Origin: Wenzhouxiangella sp.
GTDB lineage: Bacteria; Pseudomonadota; Gammaproteobacteria; Xanthomonadales; Wenzhouxiangellaceae
Direction of reading: 5' to 3'
DNA: 24,670 bases
NCBI GenBank assembly: GCA_007123575.1
Contig: SKKV01000178.1
Span: 1 to 24,670, forward strand
Part shown: positions 14,769 to 21,811 of the stretch, one piece after another
Numbering within the stretch: position 1 is the first letter of the stretch
Layout of the letters: each line of letters begins with the position of its first letter
Translations under genes and position numbers: made by a program
The notes under the pieces: model-generated
Database searches by the model: none
The model's input: the letters and a program-made list of their open reading frames with translations, nothing else
Told to the model about the DNA's origin: nothing

Positions 14769-14810
14769 CAACTAAAAGTTTATTCAAGGAGCTTGGTCTA
14801 AGTTATTGAA

Positions 14811-16250
14811 TCATCGTTGGCCCCTGGGTGAAAGCCCAAGCTCTCGGGCCCAGTGCCACAGGTCGATCAACAGCTCCCGCTTGTCGAGGCGCTCCTGCAT
14901 TAGCTCGCTGATGCGCTGCTGGTACTCCGGCCAGCGAATCGAGGCCAGGTCGGGGTCGTCGATCAAGCGCCTGTTTCGCCACTGCTGCCAGGCAGCGCGT
15001 TCTTCTCCGTCGAGGCTGTCGGGGTAGAGCCGCGCCCGGTAGCGAAACAGCAGCTCGTTCAGGCGTTCGTCCTGGAACGGACGGCCCAGCCTGGCCAGGC
15101 CGGGTGCGTCCATGGCGCGCACGCGGGCCAGTACGGCCTGATCCCCCCTGGGCACGAAGCCATCGTACAGGGCCAGCTCGGGATCATTCGCTCCCTGTCC
15201 GGTCGAGGAGAACAACCGGCCCAGCCGCTGCTTGAAGTTGTTTGCCAGCTCCAGGCGCTGCCGTCGGTCGTGAACTGCGGCCAAGTCGATACCCAGGCGG
15301 TCGCTGGCCTCGTCGCTGAGTACCGACATCGGCGAGATCATCGGGCAGCGATTGGCTCGAATCAGCTTGATCGGCAGCCGTTCCATGCCCTCTGGCAAAT
15401 CGGCATTGGGCGTCCACATCAGATCGGCCAGGACATCGTCTGGCTGGTCCATGAATGGTGCTGGGTCAACGTTCAGGTTCCAGACGATCCACTGTCCGGC
15501 AAAGTCCGGGTGCGGCACCAGCGGGAGCACGGGCGCGGTCGCAAACTGGCTGGCCGGCAGGCGCGCCGAGCTGTGCAGCAGCGGCTCGCCGCGGTTTAGC
15601 AGCCCGGCAACCACATGCTTCTGACGCAGCGTCAGCGCCCATTCCCATAGTCGGGGCTGATGCTTGCGAACCAGGCGCGCCAGTCCCAGCGTGGCCTCGA
15701 CATCGGCCAGGGCATCGTGGGCCTGGCTGGTGTCCATGCCGTTGGCTTCAGCCAGGGCTTCCAAACGGAAGCTCGGGCTGCCGTCGTCGCGCTGCGGCCA
15801 ATTCATGCCTTCCGGTCGCAGGGCCGCGGTCATTCGCATCAGGTCAATGAGGTCGAAGCGCGAATTGCCGTTGGCGTATTCGCGTGTGTACGGTTCATAG
15901 AAGTTGCGCCAGAAAAGGAATCGGGTGACCTCGTCGTCGAAACGAAAGTTGTTGTAGCCGACAGTACAAGTGTTGGGCTGGCTCATCAGGGCGTGGATGC
16001 GAGCGGCGAACTGGTTTTCCGGCAGGCCGCGATCGCGAGCAGTCTGGGGAGAGATGCCGGTGATCAGGCAGGCATCGGGATGCGGCAGCACATCGTCGGC
16101 GGGCTGGCAGTAGATGACGGTGGGCTCACCAATCGGCTCAAGCTCGGCATTGGTGCGCAGTGCCGCAAACTGGGCGGGCCGGTCTCGTCGGGTGTCGGCG
16201 CCGAAGGTTTCGTAGTCATGCCAGAGAAAACTGGTCGAGCGGCTATTCAT
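14811..16250 (-). CDS. sbcB: Exodeoxyribonuclease I
   Basis: 479 residues, close to E. coli ExoI. It degrades single-stranded DNA 3' to 5' and takes part in mismatch repair and recombination clean-up. The DEDDh catalytic set is complete: Asp12 and Glu14 (WHDYETFG), Asp105 (GYNNFRFDDE), His178 and Asp183 (AHDALADVEATLGLARL), all offset by three from the E. coli numbers. The central SH3-like part and the C-terminal helical domain (LFRYRARLYPDSLDGEERAAWQQWR) are also visible. The ATG at 16250 puts HDYETFG at the usual place; the frame is open 99 bp further up but without homologous sequence. Its 3' end borders the DnaA-box region. It is divergent from msrA. Confidence 0.96.
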   Translation of the reverse strand: MNSRSTSFLWHDYETFGADTRRDRPAQFAALRTNAELEPIGEPTVIYCQPADDVLPHPDACLITGISPQTARDRGLPENQFAARIHALMSQPNTCTVGYNNFRFDDEVTRFLFWRNFYEPYTREYANGNSRFDLIDLMRMTAALRPEGMNWPQRDDGSPSFRLEALAEANGMDTSQAHDALADVEATLGLARLVRKHQPRLWEWALTLRQKHVVAGLLNRGEPLLHSSARLPASQFATAPVLPLVPHPDFAGQWIVWNLNVDPAPFMDQPDDVLADLMWTPNADLPEGMERLPIKLIRANRCPMISPMSVLSDEASDRLGIDLAAVHDRRQRLELANNFKQRLGRLFSSTGQGANDPELALYDGFVPRGDQAVLARVRAMDAPGLARLGRPFQDERLNELLFRYRARLYPDSLDGEERAAWQQWRNRRLIDDPDLASIRWPEYQQRISELMQERLDKRELLIDLWHWARELGLSPRGQR

Positions 16251-16333
16251 TGTTGGATTCAGGGTGTGGTGGTTGAACCGGATTGACGTCGCACAGTCTA
16301 CAATCGCGACTTTGTGTATCGAGGCCGTTGATA

Positions 16334-16807
16334 ATGACAGAGAAAGCAACCTTTGGTGCCGGCTGTTTCTGGGGCGTGGAAATGCGCTTTCGGGAGCTCG
16401 ATGGCGTGGTTGATGCGCCGGTAGGCTACAGCGGCGGGCATGTTGATCAGCCCACCTATCAGCAGGTCTGCACCGATCAGACCGGGCATGTCGAGGTGGT
16501 CGAAGTCGAGTTCGATCCTGAGCGGGTTTCCTATGAGCGCCTGGTGCGCGAGTTTTTCAAGCTGCATGACCCGACCCAGGTCAATCGCCAGGGGCCGGAT
16601 GTGGGGCGCCAATACCGCAGCGTGATTTTTTCCCACGACGACGCTCAGCGCGAAATCGCCGAGCGGGTTCGCGCCGAGCTTGATCAGAGCGGCCAGTTCA
16701 GCAAGCCGATTGCTACCTCGATTGAGCCTGCAGCCACCTTCTGGCGGGCCGAGGAGTATCACCAGCAGTACCTGGCCCGCCGCGGCGGGACCTGCGGAAT
16801 CGGCTGA
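16334..16807 (+). CDS. msrA: Peptide methionine sulfoxide reductase MsrA
   Basis: 157 residues. It reduces methionine-S-sulfoxide in proteins, a repair enzyme of oxidative stress. Catalytic Cys11 lies in GAGCFWG. Other family blocks are VGYSGGHVDQPTYQQVCTDQTGHVEVVEVEFDP, FFKLHDPTQVNRQGPDVGRQYRSVIF and EEYHQQYL. Cys154 near the C-terminus (GGTCGIG) is the likely resolving cysteine. The chosen ATG has GAGG about 9 nt upstream; an earlier in-frame codon would add a non-homologous extension. The promoter must lie in the 83-bp gap shared with sbcB: a TACAAT -10-like element is at 16299-16304, with TTGAAC 20 bp before it, longer than usual. Confidence 0.97.
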   Translation: MTEKATFGAGCFWGVEMRFRELDGVVDAPVGYSGGHVDQPTYQQVCTDQTGHVEVVEVEFDPERVSYERLVREFFKLHDPTQVNRQGPDVGRQYRSVIFSHDDAQREIAERVRAELDQSGQFSKPIATSIEPAATFWRAEEYHQQYLARRGGTCGIG

Positions 16808-16828
16808 ATGGTTGCAGGCTGCCTTCGA

Positions 16829-17083
16829 TCAGGCCGCCTTTTTGAGCACGCGCAAGATCAGTAGCAGAACGATTGCGCCCACGGTGGCGACCGCGAGCTG
16901 CCCGATCAGCCCGCCCAGGGTGATGCCGAGCTGGGTAAAAAGCCAGCCGCCGATAAAGGCACCGATAATGCCAACCACGATATTGACAATGATTCCGTGG
17001 CCTCGGCCCTTGACCAAAACGCCGGCAATCCAGCCGGCAACGCCGCCAATCAAGAGAATGATGAGGAGTTGTTCCAGGGTCAT
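16829..17083 (-). CDS. GlsB/YeaQ/YmgE family small membrane protein
   Basis: 84 residues, almost entirely hydrophobic with three probable membrane helices (~6-23, ~30-50, ~56-78). Typical of the family are LLIGGVAGWIAGVLVKGRGHGIIVNIVVGIIGAFIGGWLF and the closing LRVLKK. Proteins of this group are called transglycosylase-associated or stress-response membrane proteins; the biochemical function is unknown. The ATG at 17083 has AAGGA about 10 nt upstream, and the longer frame upstream is not membrane-like, so it was not chosen. It ends 21 bp from the convergent msrA, and its start is only 27 bp from the divergent phosphatase-like gene. Confidence 0.93.
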   Translation of the reverse strand: MTLEQLLIILLIGGVAGWIAGVLVKGRGHGIIVNIVVGIIGAFIGGWLFTQLGITLGGLIGQLAVATVGAIVLLLILRVLKKAA

Positions 17084-17110
17084 GAATATTTGTCCTTGCG
17101 TTTTTGATGG

Positions 17111-17827
17111 GTGGCCGAGTTGACCGCGTCTTCCACACCGGGGCGCTTGTACCTGGTTCGGCACGGACAGGCCAGTCTGGGAACGGCGGACTATGACCGA
17201 TTGTCGGCGCTGGGTCAACGGCAGAGCCGCGCGCTGGGGCAGCGTCTGCGCGAGGAGTTGCCCACCGATTTGCAGCGCCCGTGGCGTGGCACGCTAAAGC
17301 GTCATGACCAGACCCTCGATTACCTGGCGCCGGCAGCCGCGCCAACCGTCGACCCGGCCTTGAACGAGTACACGGTTGACAGGCTGATCCAAAGTGCGCT
17401 GGCCCAGGCCATTCATCTGGGCCTGGAGCCGCCGGGCGAACAGGCGTTTGCCGATCCAAAGGCTTACCTGGATACCTTCCTGGCCTGGTTTCCCCAGGTG
17501 CTCAGCGTCTGGCAGGATGCGCGCCTGGACTGCGACCACAACGGCAGCTGGCAGGCCTTCCATGGCCGGGTTTTGTCGCCGCTGCCGCGCTGGCGCGGCG
17601 AAATGGCACTGGGGCTGAGCCCGGTGGTAGTCACCTCGGCCGGCGTGATCAGCACGATTGCGGCCGAACTTCTGGGTGAGGATCTGGCCTGGCAGCGTGA
17701 GCTCAACGTCAGCCTTTATAATGCGTCAGTCACGGTGCTGGAACTCGATCAGGCCGATAACTGGACCGCGACGGTGATCAACTGCGTCGGTCACCTGGAG
17801 CAAGCGGCCGAGCGCACGCTTGCCTGA
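17111..17827 (+). CDS. Histidine-phosphatase-superfamily protein with an altered second catalytic motif
   Basis: 238 residues of the phosphoglycerate-mutase-like fold. The phosphate-accepting histidine is in LYLVRHGQAS (Arg17, His18), followed by the usual DRLSALGQRQSRALGQRL and RGTLKRHDQTLDYL blocks. The second motif, normally a T/S-H-G-G sequence, reads VVVTSAGVIS (~172-181), so Ser176 stands where the second catalytic histidine is expected. It may belong to a divergent subfamily, use another residue, or bind rather than cleave phosphate; the substrate cannot be named. The start is a GTG at 17111 with a weak ribosome-binding site; TTG at 17120 is possible. It lies 35 bp upstream of an SDR gene on the same strand. 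Confidence 0.85.
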   Translation: MAELTASSTPGRLYLVRHGQASLGTADYDRLSALGQRQSRALGQRLREELPTDLQRPWRGTLKRHDQTLDYLAPAAAPTVDPALNEYTVDRLIQSALAQAIHLGLEPPGEQAFADPKAYLDTFLAWFPQVLSVWQDARLDCDHNGSWQAFHGRVLSPLPRWRGEMALGLSPVVVTSAGVISTIAAELLGEDLAWQRELNVSLYNASVTVLELDQADNWTATVINCVGHLEQAAERTLA

Positions 17828-17837
17828 GCGCTTTTTT
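17811..17837 (+). terminator. Possible weak terminator at the end of the phosphatase-like gene
   Basis: AGCGC (17811-17815) can pair with GCGCT (17828-17832), and six T's follow (17832-17837). The stem is short and begins inside the coding sequence, so read-through into the SDR gene is likely. Confidence 0.3.
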
Positions 17838-17862
17838 ATTCAAACGGAAGCATTATTTAAGC

Positions 17863-18633
17863 ATGGCATCAACCCAACACGCATCACCGGTCACCATCAT
17901 CACCGGCTCCAGCCGGGGCATCGGCCGCGCGGCCGCCGAACTGCTGGCAAGCAGAGGGCATACGGTCATCGTTTCCAGCCGCAACCAGGAAAGCTGCGAG
18001 CAGGTGGCGTCCGATATTCGAGACCAGGGTGGTGAGGCAGCCGCGATTGCCTGTCATATAGGTCAGGAAGATCAGCTCGCCGCGCTAGTGGAAAAGACGG
18101 TGGAGCGCTACGGACGTCTGGATAGCGTGGTCTTGAATGCGGCCAGCAACCCGGTCTACGGGCCTTCCGACCAGGTCGACCGCAAGGCCTTCGATGTCAT
18201 CATGCACAACAACGTCTTCAGCGCCATGCGGCTGGCCCACCTGGCTAGGCCGCATCTCAAGGCTTTAGGCAATGGCGCTGTTGTCTTGGTGTCGTCGATT
18301 GCCGGTGCCTTCGGCAATCGCTTTATCGGGGTTTACGGCATGTCCAAGGCTGCCGAGAATCAGTTGGTGCGCAACCTGGCCCTGGAGCTGGGTGCCGATG
18401 GCGTTCGGGTCAATGCGGTCGCGCCCGGGCTGGTCAAGACTGATTTTGCCAAGGCTTTGCTGGACGATGAGCGCATGGTGCGCTATTTTGAGACCACGAC
18501 GCCGCTGCGACGCTTGGCCGAGCCGGACGATATTGCCCGTGTGATTGCCTTTCTGGCGGGGCCGGATTCAGGCTGGCTCTCTGGCCAGATCATTACTGCC
18601 GACGGAGGCTTGTCGGTCACCGGGGGATTTTGA
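17863..18633 (+). CDS. Short-chain dehydrogenase/reductase (SDR), FabG-like
   Basis: 256 residues, classical SDR. The cofactor motif is TGSSRGIG (14-21), the NAG-equivalent is NAAS (92-95), the catalytic Ser is in LVSSIAG (144/145), and Tyr158 and Lys162 form YGMSK. The PG motif (VAPGLVKTDF) and the C-terminal SGQIITADGG are also present. An Arg after the beta-2 strand (SSRNQES) suggests NADP(H) preference. The substrate is not predictable; related sequences are often annotated as 3-oxoacyl-ACP reductase or Dhrs4-like carbonyl reductase. The ATG is preceded by GGAAG at a rather long distance (12 nt). The lytic transglycosylase gene starts 4 bp after its stop, so they share a transcript. Confidence 0.92.
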   Translation: MASTQHASPVTIITGSSRGIGRAAAELLASRGHTVIVSSRNQESCEQVASDIRDQGGEAAAIACHIGQEDQLAALVEKTVERYGRLDSVVLNAASNPVYGPSDQVDRKAFDVIMHNNVFSAMRLAHLARPHLKALGNGAVVLVSSIAGAFGNRFIGVYGMSKAAENQLVRNLALELGADGVRVNAVAPGLVKTDFAKALLDDERMVRYFETTTPLRRLAEPDDIARVIAFLAGPDSGWLSGQIITADGGLSVTGGF

Positions 18634-18637
18634 CTTG

Positions 18638-19279
18638 ATGAGAAACACGTTCCTGACCCTGGCCCTTACTGGGGTGCTGCTGGCCGGTCTGGCCGAGGCC
18701 CAGATTTATACCTACGTCGACGAAAACGGAATTACCGTGTTCACCGACCGCAAGCCCGATGCAAACCGTTATCGGGTCCACAACCTGGGTTGTTTTGGCA
18801 CTTGCCGGCGCGGCGTCGACTGGGAGCGTACGCCGCTGAAGAAAAATGACTTTGCCGCCGAAGTTCAGGCCGCGAGCGAAATTTTCGGGGTCGATCAGGC
18901 CCTGGTGCGGGCGATCATGCACGCCGAGTCCTGGTTTCAGCGCGATGCCGTCTCGCACGCCGGTGCCCAGGGTCTGATGCAGTTGATGCCGGCTACCCAG
19001 CGCCGATTCGGTGTTGTCGATCCGTTTGATCCGCTAGATAACATCACCGCAGGCGTTGCTTACCTGGCCTGGTTGTCCGAGGAATTCAACGATGATCTGA
19101 GTCGAGTGATCGCTGCCTATAACGCCGGCGAAAACGCGGTCAAGCGCCACGACGGCATTCCGCCGTTTGCAGAGACGCGTGAGTATGTTCGTCGGGTTAA
19201 TATTCTGCACCGACGCTACCGGTCCCAAATCGTCGCGCCAGGAGTGACGATTCAGGCAGCGGCTACCTCACCACCGTAA
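18638..19279 (+). CDS. Secreted lytic transglycosylase (SLT domain) with DUF4124-like N-terminus
   Basis: 213 residues. Residues 1-21 are a signal peptide (LAGLAEA then QIY). Residues 22-40 (IYTYVDENGITVFTDRKP) resemble the DUF4124 motif. The SLT domain covers ~72-190, with catalytic Glu97 in IMHAESWFQRDAVS, then GAQGLMQLMPAT, NITAGVAYLAWL, AAYNAGENAV and FAETREYVRRV. It should cleave the MurNAc-GlcNAc bond of peptidoglycan in the periplasm, forming 1,6-anhydro ends. No lipobox is visible. GGGGGA lies about 10 nt before the ATG, within the end of the SDR gene. The last 17 bp overlap the end of the convergent UspA gene. Confidence 0.93.
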   Translation: MRNTFLTLALTGVLLAGLAEAQIYTYVDENGITVFTDRKPDANRYRVHNLGCFGTCRRGVDWERTPLKKNDFAAEVQAASEIFGVDQALVRAIMHAESWFQRDAVSHAGAQGLMQLMPATQRRFGVVDPFDPLDNITAGVAYLAWLSEEFNDDLSRVIAAYNAGENAVKRHDGIPPFAETREYVRRVNILHRRYRSQIVAPGVTIQAAATSPP

Positions 19280-19685
19280 CCGTGCAGCGGGCAAAGTCAA
19301 CCACGCGCTTGGCAACCGATCCCATCAGCAACCGCTCGAACAAGCCCTTGCTGCGGTGGCCGAGAACCAGATGATCGACGTTTTTTTGCCAGGCAAGCTC
19401 CAGCAGCTGTTCTACCGGATGGCCTTCCAGCAGGTGAATTTGCAGCTCGATATCGTCTTCCGAGGCCTTGTCTTTCAGCGCCTGTAGAGCGTCTTCGAGT
19501 CGTCCGCGTGCGCGGGCGACGAGTTGCTCTCGCTCGGGCGACTCGGCCATTTCGATATCGGGGCCGTGAATGACGGCAACGGCATGCAATTCCGCGCCTG
19601 ACCAGCGCGCCAGCGTTAGCGCGTGCTCGAATGCCTTGGACGATTGGTCCGAACCGTCGACGCCAACCATGAGTTTCTGAGTCAT
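19263..19685 (-). CDS. Universal stress protein (UspA family)
   Basis: 140 residues, a single Usp domain. The N-terminal strand KLMVGVDGSDQSSKAFEHAL and the C-terminal block HLVLGHRSKGLFERLLMGSVAKRVVDFARCTVTVVR are typical. The ATP-binding consensus G-2x-G-9x-GS is only partly kept: the second Gly is Ser112 (GHRS), while the later GS is present. Nucleotide binding is therefore uncertain. The role is a general stress-related one and cannot be narrowed. The ribosome-binding site is poor. The stop lies inside the end of the lytic transglycosylase gene on the other strand. Confidence 0.93.
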   Translation of the reverse strand: MTQKLMVGVDGSDQSSKAFEHALTLARWSGAELHAVAVIHGPDIEMAESPEREQLVARARGRLEDALQALKDKASEDDIELQIHLLEGHPVEQLLELAWQKNVDHLVLGHRSKGLFERLLMGSVAKRVVDFARCTVTVVR

Positions 19686-19812
19686 TTTGCCAACCCGAAG
19701 TGGATGTGCCCGGCGGAAATCCCGGGCCTTTATGCCTGCTCTGCGCGATTACAATAGCGCCGCCGTGCTGGGAAGGCTACCCGAAGGTCGGGAAACCTTT
19801 ACCCTGCTGTTT

Positions 19813-20079
19813 TCAGGCGCCGAGGCCCTTGAGGTGCTGATTCAGGCGCGATTTGTGGCGTGCGGCCTTGTTGGCATGCATGATGCCCTTGGAGACAGAC
19901 TGATCGATGGCTGGAACGGCAGCTTTGTAGGCTTCCTCTGCCGCAGTCTTGTCGCCGGCTTCGATGGCGCGCAGCACCTTTTTGATCTTGGTGCGCACGT
20001 GCGAACGCAGCGATGCGTTACGCTGACGGTTGCGCTCGCCCTGGCGAGCCCGCTTGCGGGCTGAAACGCTGTTGGCCAC
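19813..20079 (-). CDS. rpsT: 30S ribosomal protein S20
   Basis: 88 residues, the usual length. It binds 16S rRNA in the body of the small subunit. The N-terminus MANSVSARKRARQGERNRQRNASLRS and the motifs VRTKIKKVLRAIEAGD, GIMHANKAARHKSRLNQHL are characteristic. The start codon is GTG with AGGAG 9 nt upstream. In E. coli rpsT also has a non-ATG start (TTG), linked to autogenous control, so a weak start codon here may have the same purpose. The promoter at 20123-20151 gives a leader of about 36 nt. The gene is divergent from murJ. A stem with CCCGA/TCGGG arms (19780-19792) follows the gene, but it lacks a T tract. Confidence 0.98.
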   Translation of the reverse strand: MANSVSARKRARQGERNRQRNASLRSHVRTKIKKVLRAIEAGDKTAAEEAYKAAVPAIDQSVSKGIMHANKAARHKSRLNQHLKGLGA

Positions 20080-20122
20080 TGAATGATACTCCTGGAGACT
20101 GTTTCAAAAAAATGAGCAGGAC

Positions 20123-20151
20123 ATTATCCGGTGGTTTGGTGCCAGCGTCAA
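20123..20151 (-). promoter_or_regulatory. rpsT promoter
   Basis: On the minus strand TTGACG (20151-20146) and GATAAT (20128-20123) are separated by exactly 17 bp, each one base from the sigma-70 consensus. The predicted start is near 20116. Confidence 0.85.
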
Positions 20152-20197
20152 GATGGACGTTGCCATGCCAGCCTGATTGCTTTCGGGGGATGGGCCG

Positions 20198-21802
20198 ATG
20201 AGCTTGCTCGGCAATACCTTCCGCTTCGGGTCCATGACCCTGGTCTCGCGCATTCTCGGGTTTGTGCGCGATATCGTGCTGGCGCGCTGGTTTGGCGCTA
20301 CTGCTGCCACCGATGCTTTTTTTGTCGCCTTCAAGATTCCCAATTTCCTGCGCCGCCTGTTTGCCGAGGGCTCGTTTTCCCTGGCATTCGTGCCGGTGCT
20401 GGCCGAGTACCGGGAGCGCGGTGACCACGCGGCGCTGAAATCGCTTATTGACGCCACAACCGGCAGCCTGTTGGCGGTGCTGCTGCTGATCACGGGCTTG
20501 GGCATGCTGTTCGCGCCCTGGGTCATTCGCCTGTTTGCGCCCGGTTTTATTGATCAGCCCGAACAGTTTGCCCTGGCCAGTGATCTGCTGCGGATCACTT
20601 TCCCCTACTTGCTGTTTATTGCCCTGACCGCGCTGGCCGGCGGCATTCTCAACACCCTGGGCCGCTTTGCCCTGCCAGCGCTGACTCCGGCGCTGCTCAA
20701 TGTTTCGCTGATTGTGGCTGCCGTGGTGTTCAGTCAGCGCTTTGAGGAACCGGTCAAGGCGCTGGCCTGGGGCGTGCTGATGGCCGGAATTCTGCAGCTG
20801 GCGGTTCAGCTGCCGGCGCTAGCCAGGCACGGCGTTCTGCCGCTGCCTAAGCCCGGCTTCGCCCATCCGGGCGTGCGCCGGATCATGAAGCTGATGCTGC
20901 CGACCCTGTTTGGCTCTTCGGTTGCCCAGGTCAGCCTGCTGCTCGATACCCTGATTGCCTCGCTGCTGATTGCCGGCAGCATTTCCTGGCTCTACTACGC
21001 CGATCGGCTGATGGAGTTTCCGCTCGGCCTGTTCGGTGTCGCCTTGTCGACCGTGATCCTGCCGACGCTGGCCGGTTTGCATACGGCCGGACGACAGCGC
21101 GATTTTCGGGCAACGCTGGAATGGGCGCTGCTGCTGGGCGTGGCGATTGGCGTGCCGTCGGCGGTCGGCCTGGCCGTGCTGGCCGAGCCGCTGATGGTGA
21201 CCTTGTTTCAGTACGGCGCGTTTGATGAACAGGCCGTGCGCATGGCCGCCCTGGCGCTGAGCGCCTACTGCCTGGGTTTGCCGGCGTTTATTGGCGTCAA
21301 GATTCTCGCGCCGGCCTATTTTTCGCGCCAGGATGCGCGCACGCCAGTGCGCATCGCGGTCACCGCCTTGGCCGTCAATATGCTGCTCAACCTGTTGTTT
21401 GTGCTGTTGATTGTTCAGCACCTGTCGGGCGGTGATTTCAGCGCTGGCCTGCTAGCCACGCTGGCTGCCCATCCGGGGGCCCACGTCGGGCTGGCGCTGG
21501 CCTCCAGCATGTCAGCGTGGCTGAACGCGGTTTTGCTGTGGCGCAATCTGCGCGCGCCCGGCTTGGCACCGAGCCTGCCCGGGATACAGCTGGCCAGGGT
21601 GTTGGCGGCCTGCGGCGGCATGGCCCTGGTAGTGCTTGCGATCATGCCGGGTACGGAACAAATGCTTGGGTTTGACCTGTTGCGCCGGGTAGTGTGGCTA
21701 GGCTGTGGCGTGGCGGCCGGTGCCGCGATCTTTGCCCTGTTGATGCTGGCCTTGGGCGCTCGGCCGGCGCAGTTTGCCCGCCCTGTCGAACCGCCGGCCT
21801 GA
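20198..21802 (+). CDS. murJ: Lipid II flippase MurJ
   Basis: 534 residues, a polytopic inner-membrane protein of the MOP exporter superfamily with about 14 membrane helices. It moves lipid II to the periplasmic side for peptidoglycan synthesis. With the ATG at 20198 the functional residues known from E. coli fall at the same numbers: Arg18 and Arg24 (SRILGFVRD), Asp39 (ATDAFF), Arg52 and Glu57 (NFLRRLFAEGSFS). The block DRLMEFPLGLFGVALSTVILP is also typical. GGGGGA lies about 9 nt before the ATG. Its stop codon directly touches the stop of convergent pyrC, with no bases between them. Confidence 0.97.
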   Translation: MSLLGNTFRFGSMTLVSRILGFVRDIVLARWFGATAATDAFFVAFKIPNFLRRLFAEGSFSLAFVPVLAEYRERGDHAALKSLIDATTGSLLAVLLLITGLGMLFAPWVIRLFAPGFIDQPEQFALASDLLRITFPYLLFIALTALAGGILNTLGRFALPALTPALLNVSLIVAAVVFSQRFEEPVKALAWGVLMAGILQLAVQLPALARHGVLPLPKPGFAHPGVRRIMKLMLPTLFGSSVAQVSLLLDTLIASLLIAGSISWLYYADRLMEFPLGLFGVALSTVILPTLAGLHTAGRQRDFRATLEWALLLGVAIGVPSAVGLAVLAEPLMVTLFQYGAFDEQAVRMAALALSAYCLGLPAFIGVKILAPAYFSRQDARTPVRIAVTALAVNMLLNLLFVLLIVQHLSGGDFSAGLLATLAAHPGAHVGLALASSMSAWLNAVLLWRNLRAPGLAPSLPGIQLARVLAACGGMALVVLAIMPGTEQMLGFDLLRRVVWLGCGVAAGAAIFALLMLALGARPAQFARPVEPPA

Positions 21803-21811
21803 TCAGGCCGG
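21794..21811. repeat. Perfect 18-bp palindrome joining the stop codons of murJ and pyrC
   Basis: CCGGCCTGATCAGGCCGG reads the same on both strands. Its centre TGATCA consists of the murJ stop (21800-21802) and the reverse complement of the pyrC stop (21803-21805). No T tract follows on either side. Confidence 0.9.

Larger units (their letters stand above)
14529..14810. other. Candidate DnaA-binding locus (oriC-, datA- or DARS-like) between convergent genes
   Basis: 282 bp with no gene, lying between the ends of two convergent genes, so it is not an ordinary promoter region. It contains a terminator, three exact DnaA boxes (14570-14578, 14584-14592, 14760-14768), an exact IHF consensus (14749-14761) and an AT-rich stretch (~14641-14697) that stands out in this GC-rich DNA. 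This combination is known from chromosomal origins and from DnaA-titrating or -reactivating loci. dnaA itself is not in the window, so which of these it is cannot be told. Confidence 0.6.

Noticed and set aside
16251..16349. N-terminal extension of sbcB
   Set aside because: The added residues show no similarity to exonuclease I, and the ATG at 16250 aligns the DYETFG motif with the E. coli enzyme.
19773..19799. Stem after rpsT as its terminator
   Set aside because: The CCCGA/TCGGG stem with outer AAGG/CCTT pairs is plausible, but no T tract follows on the minus strand, so it was not listed as a terminator.
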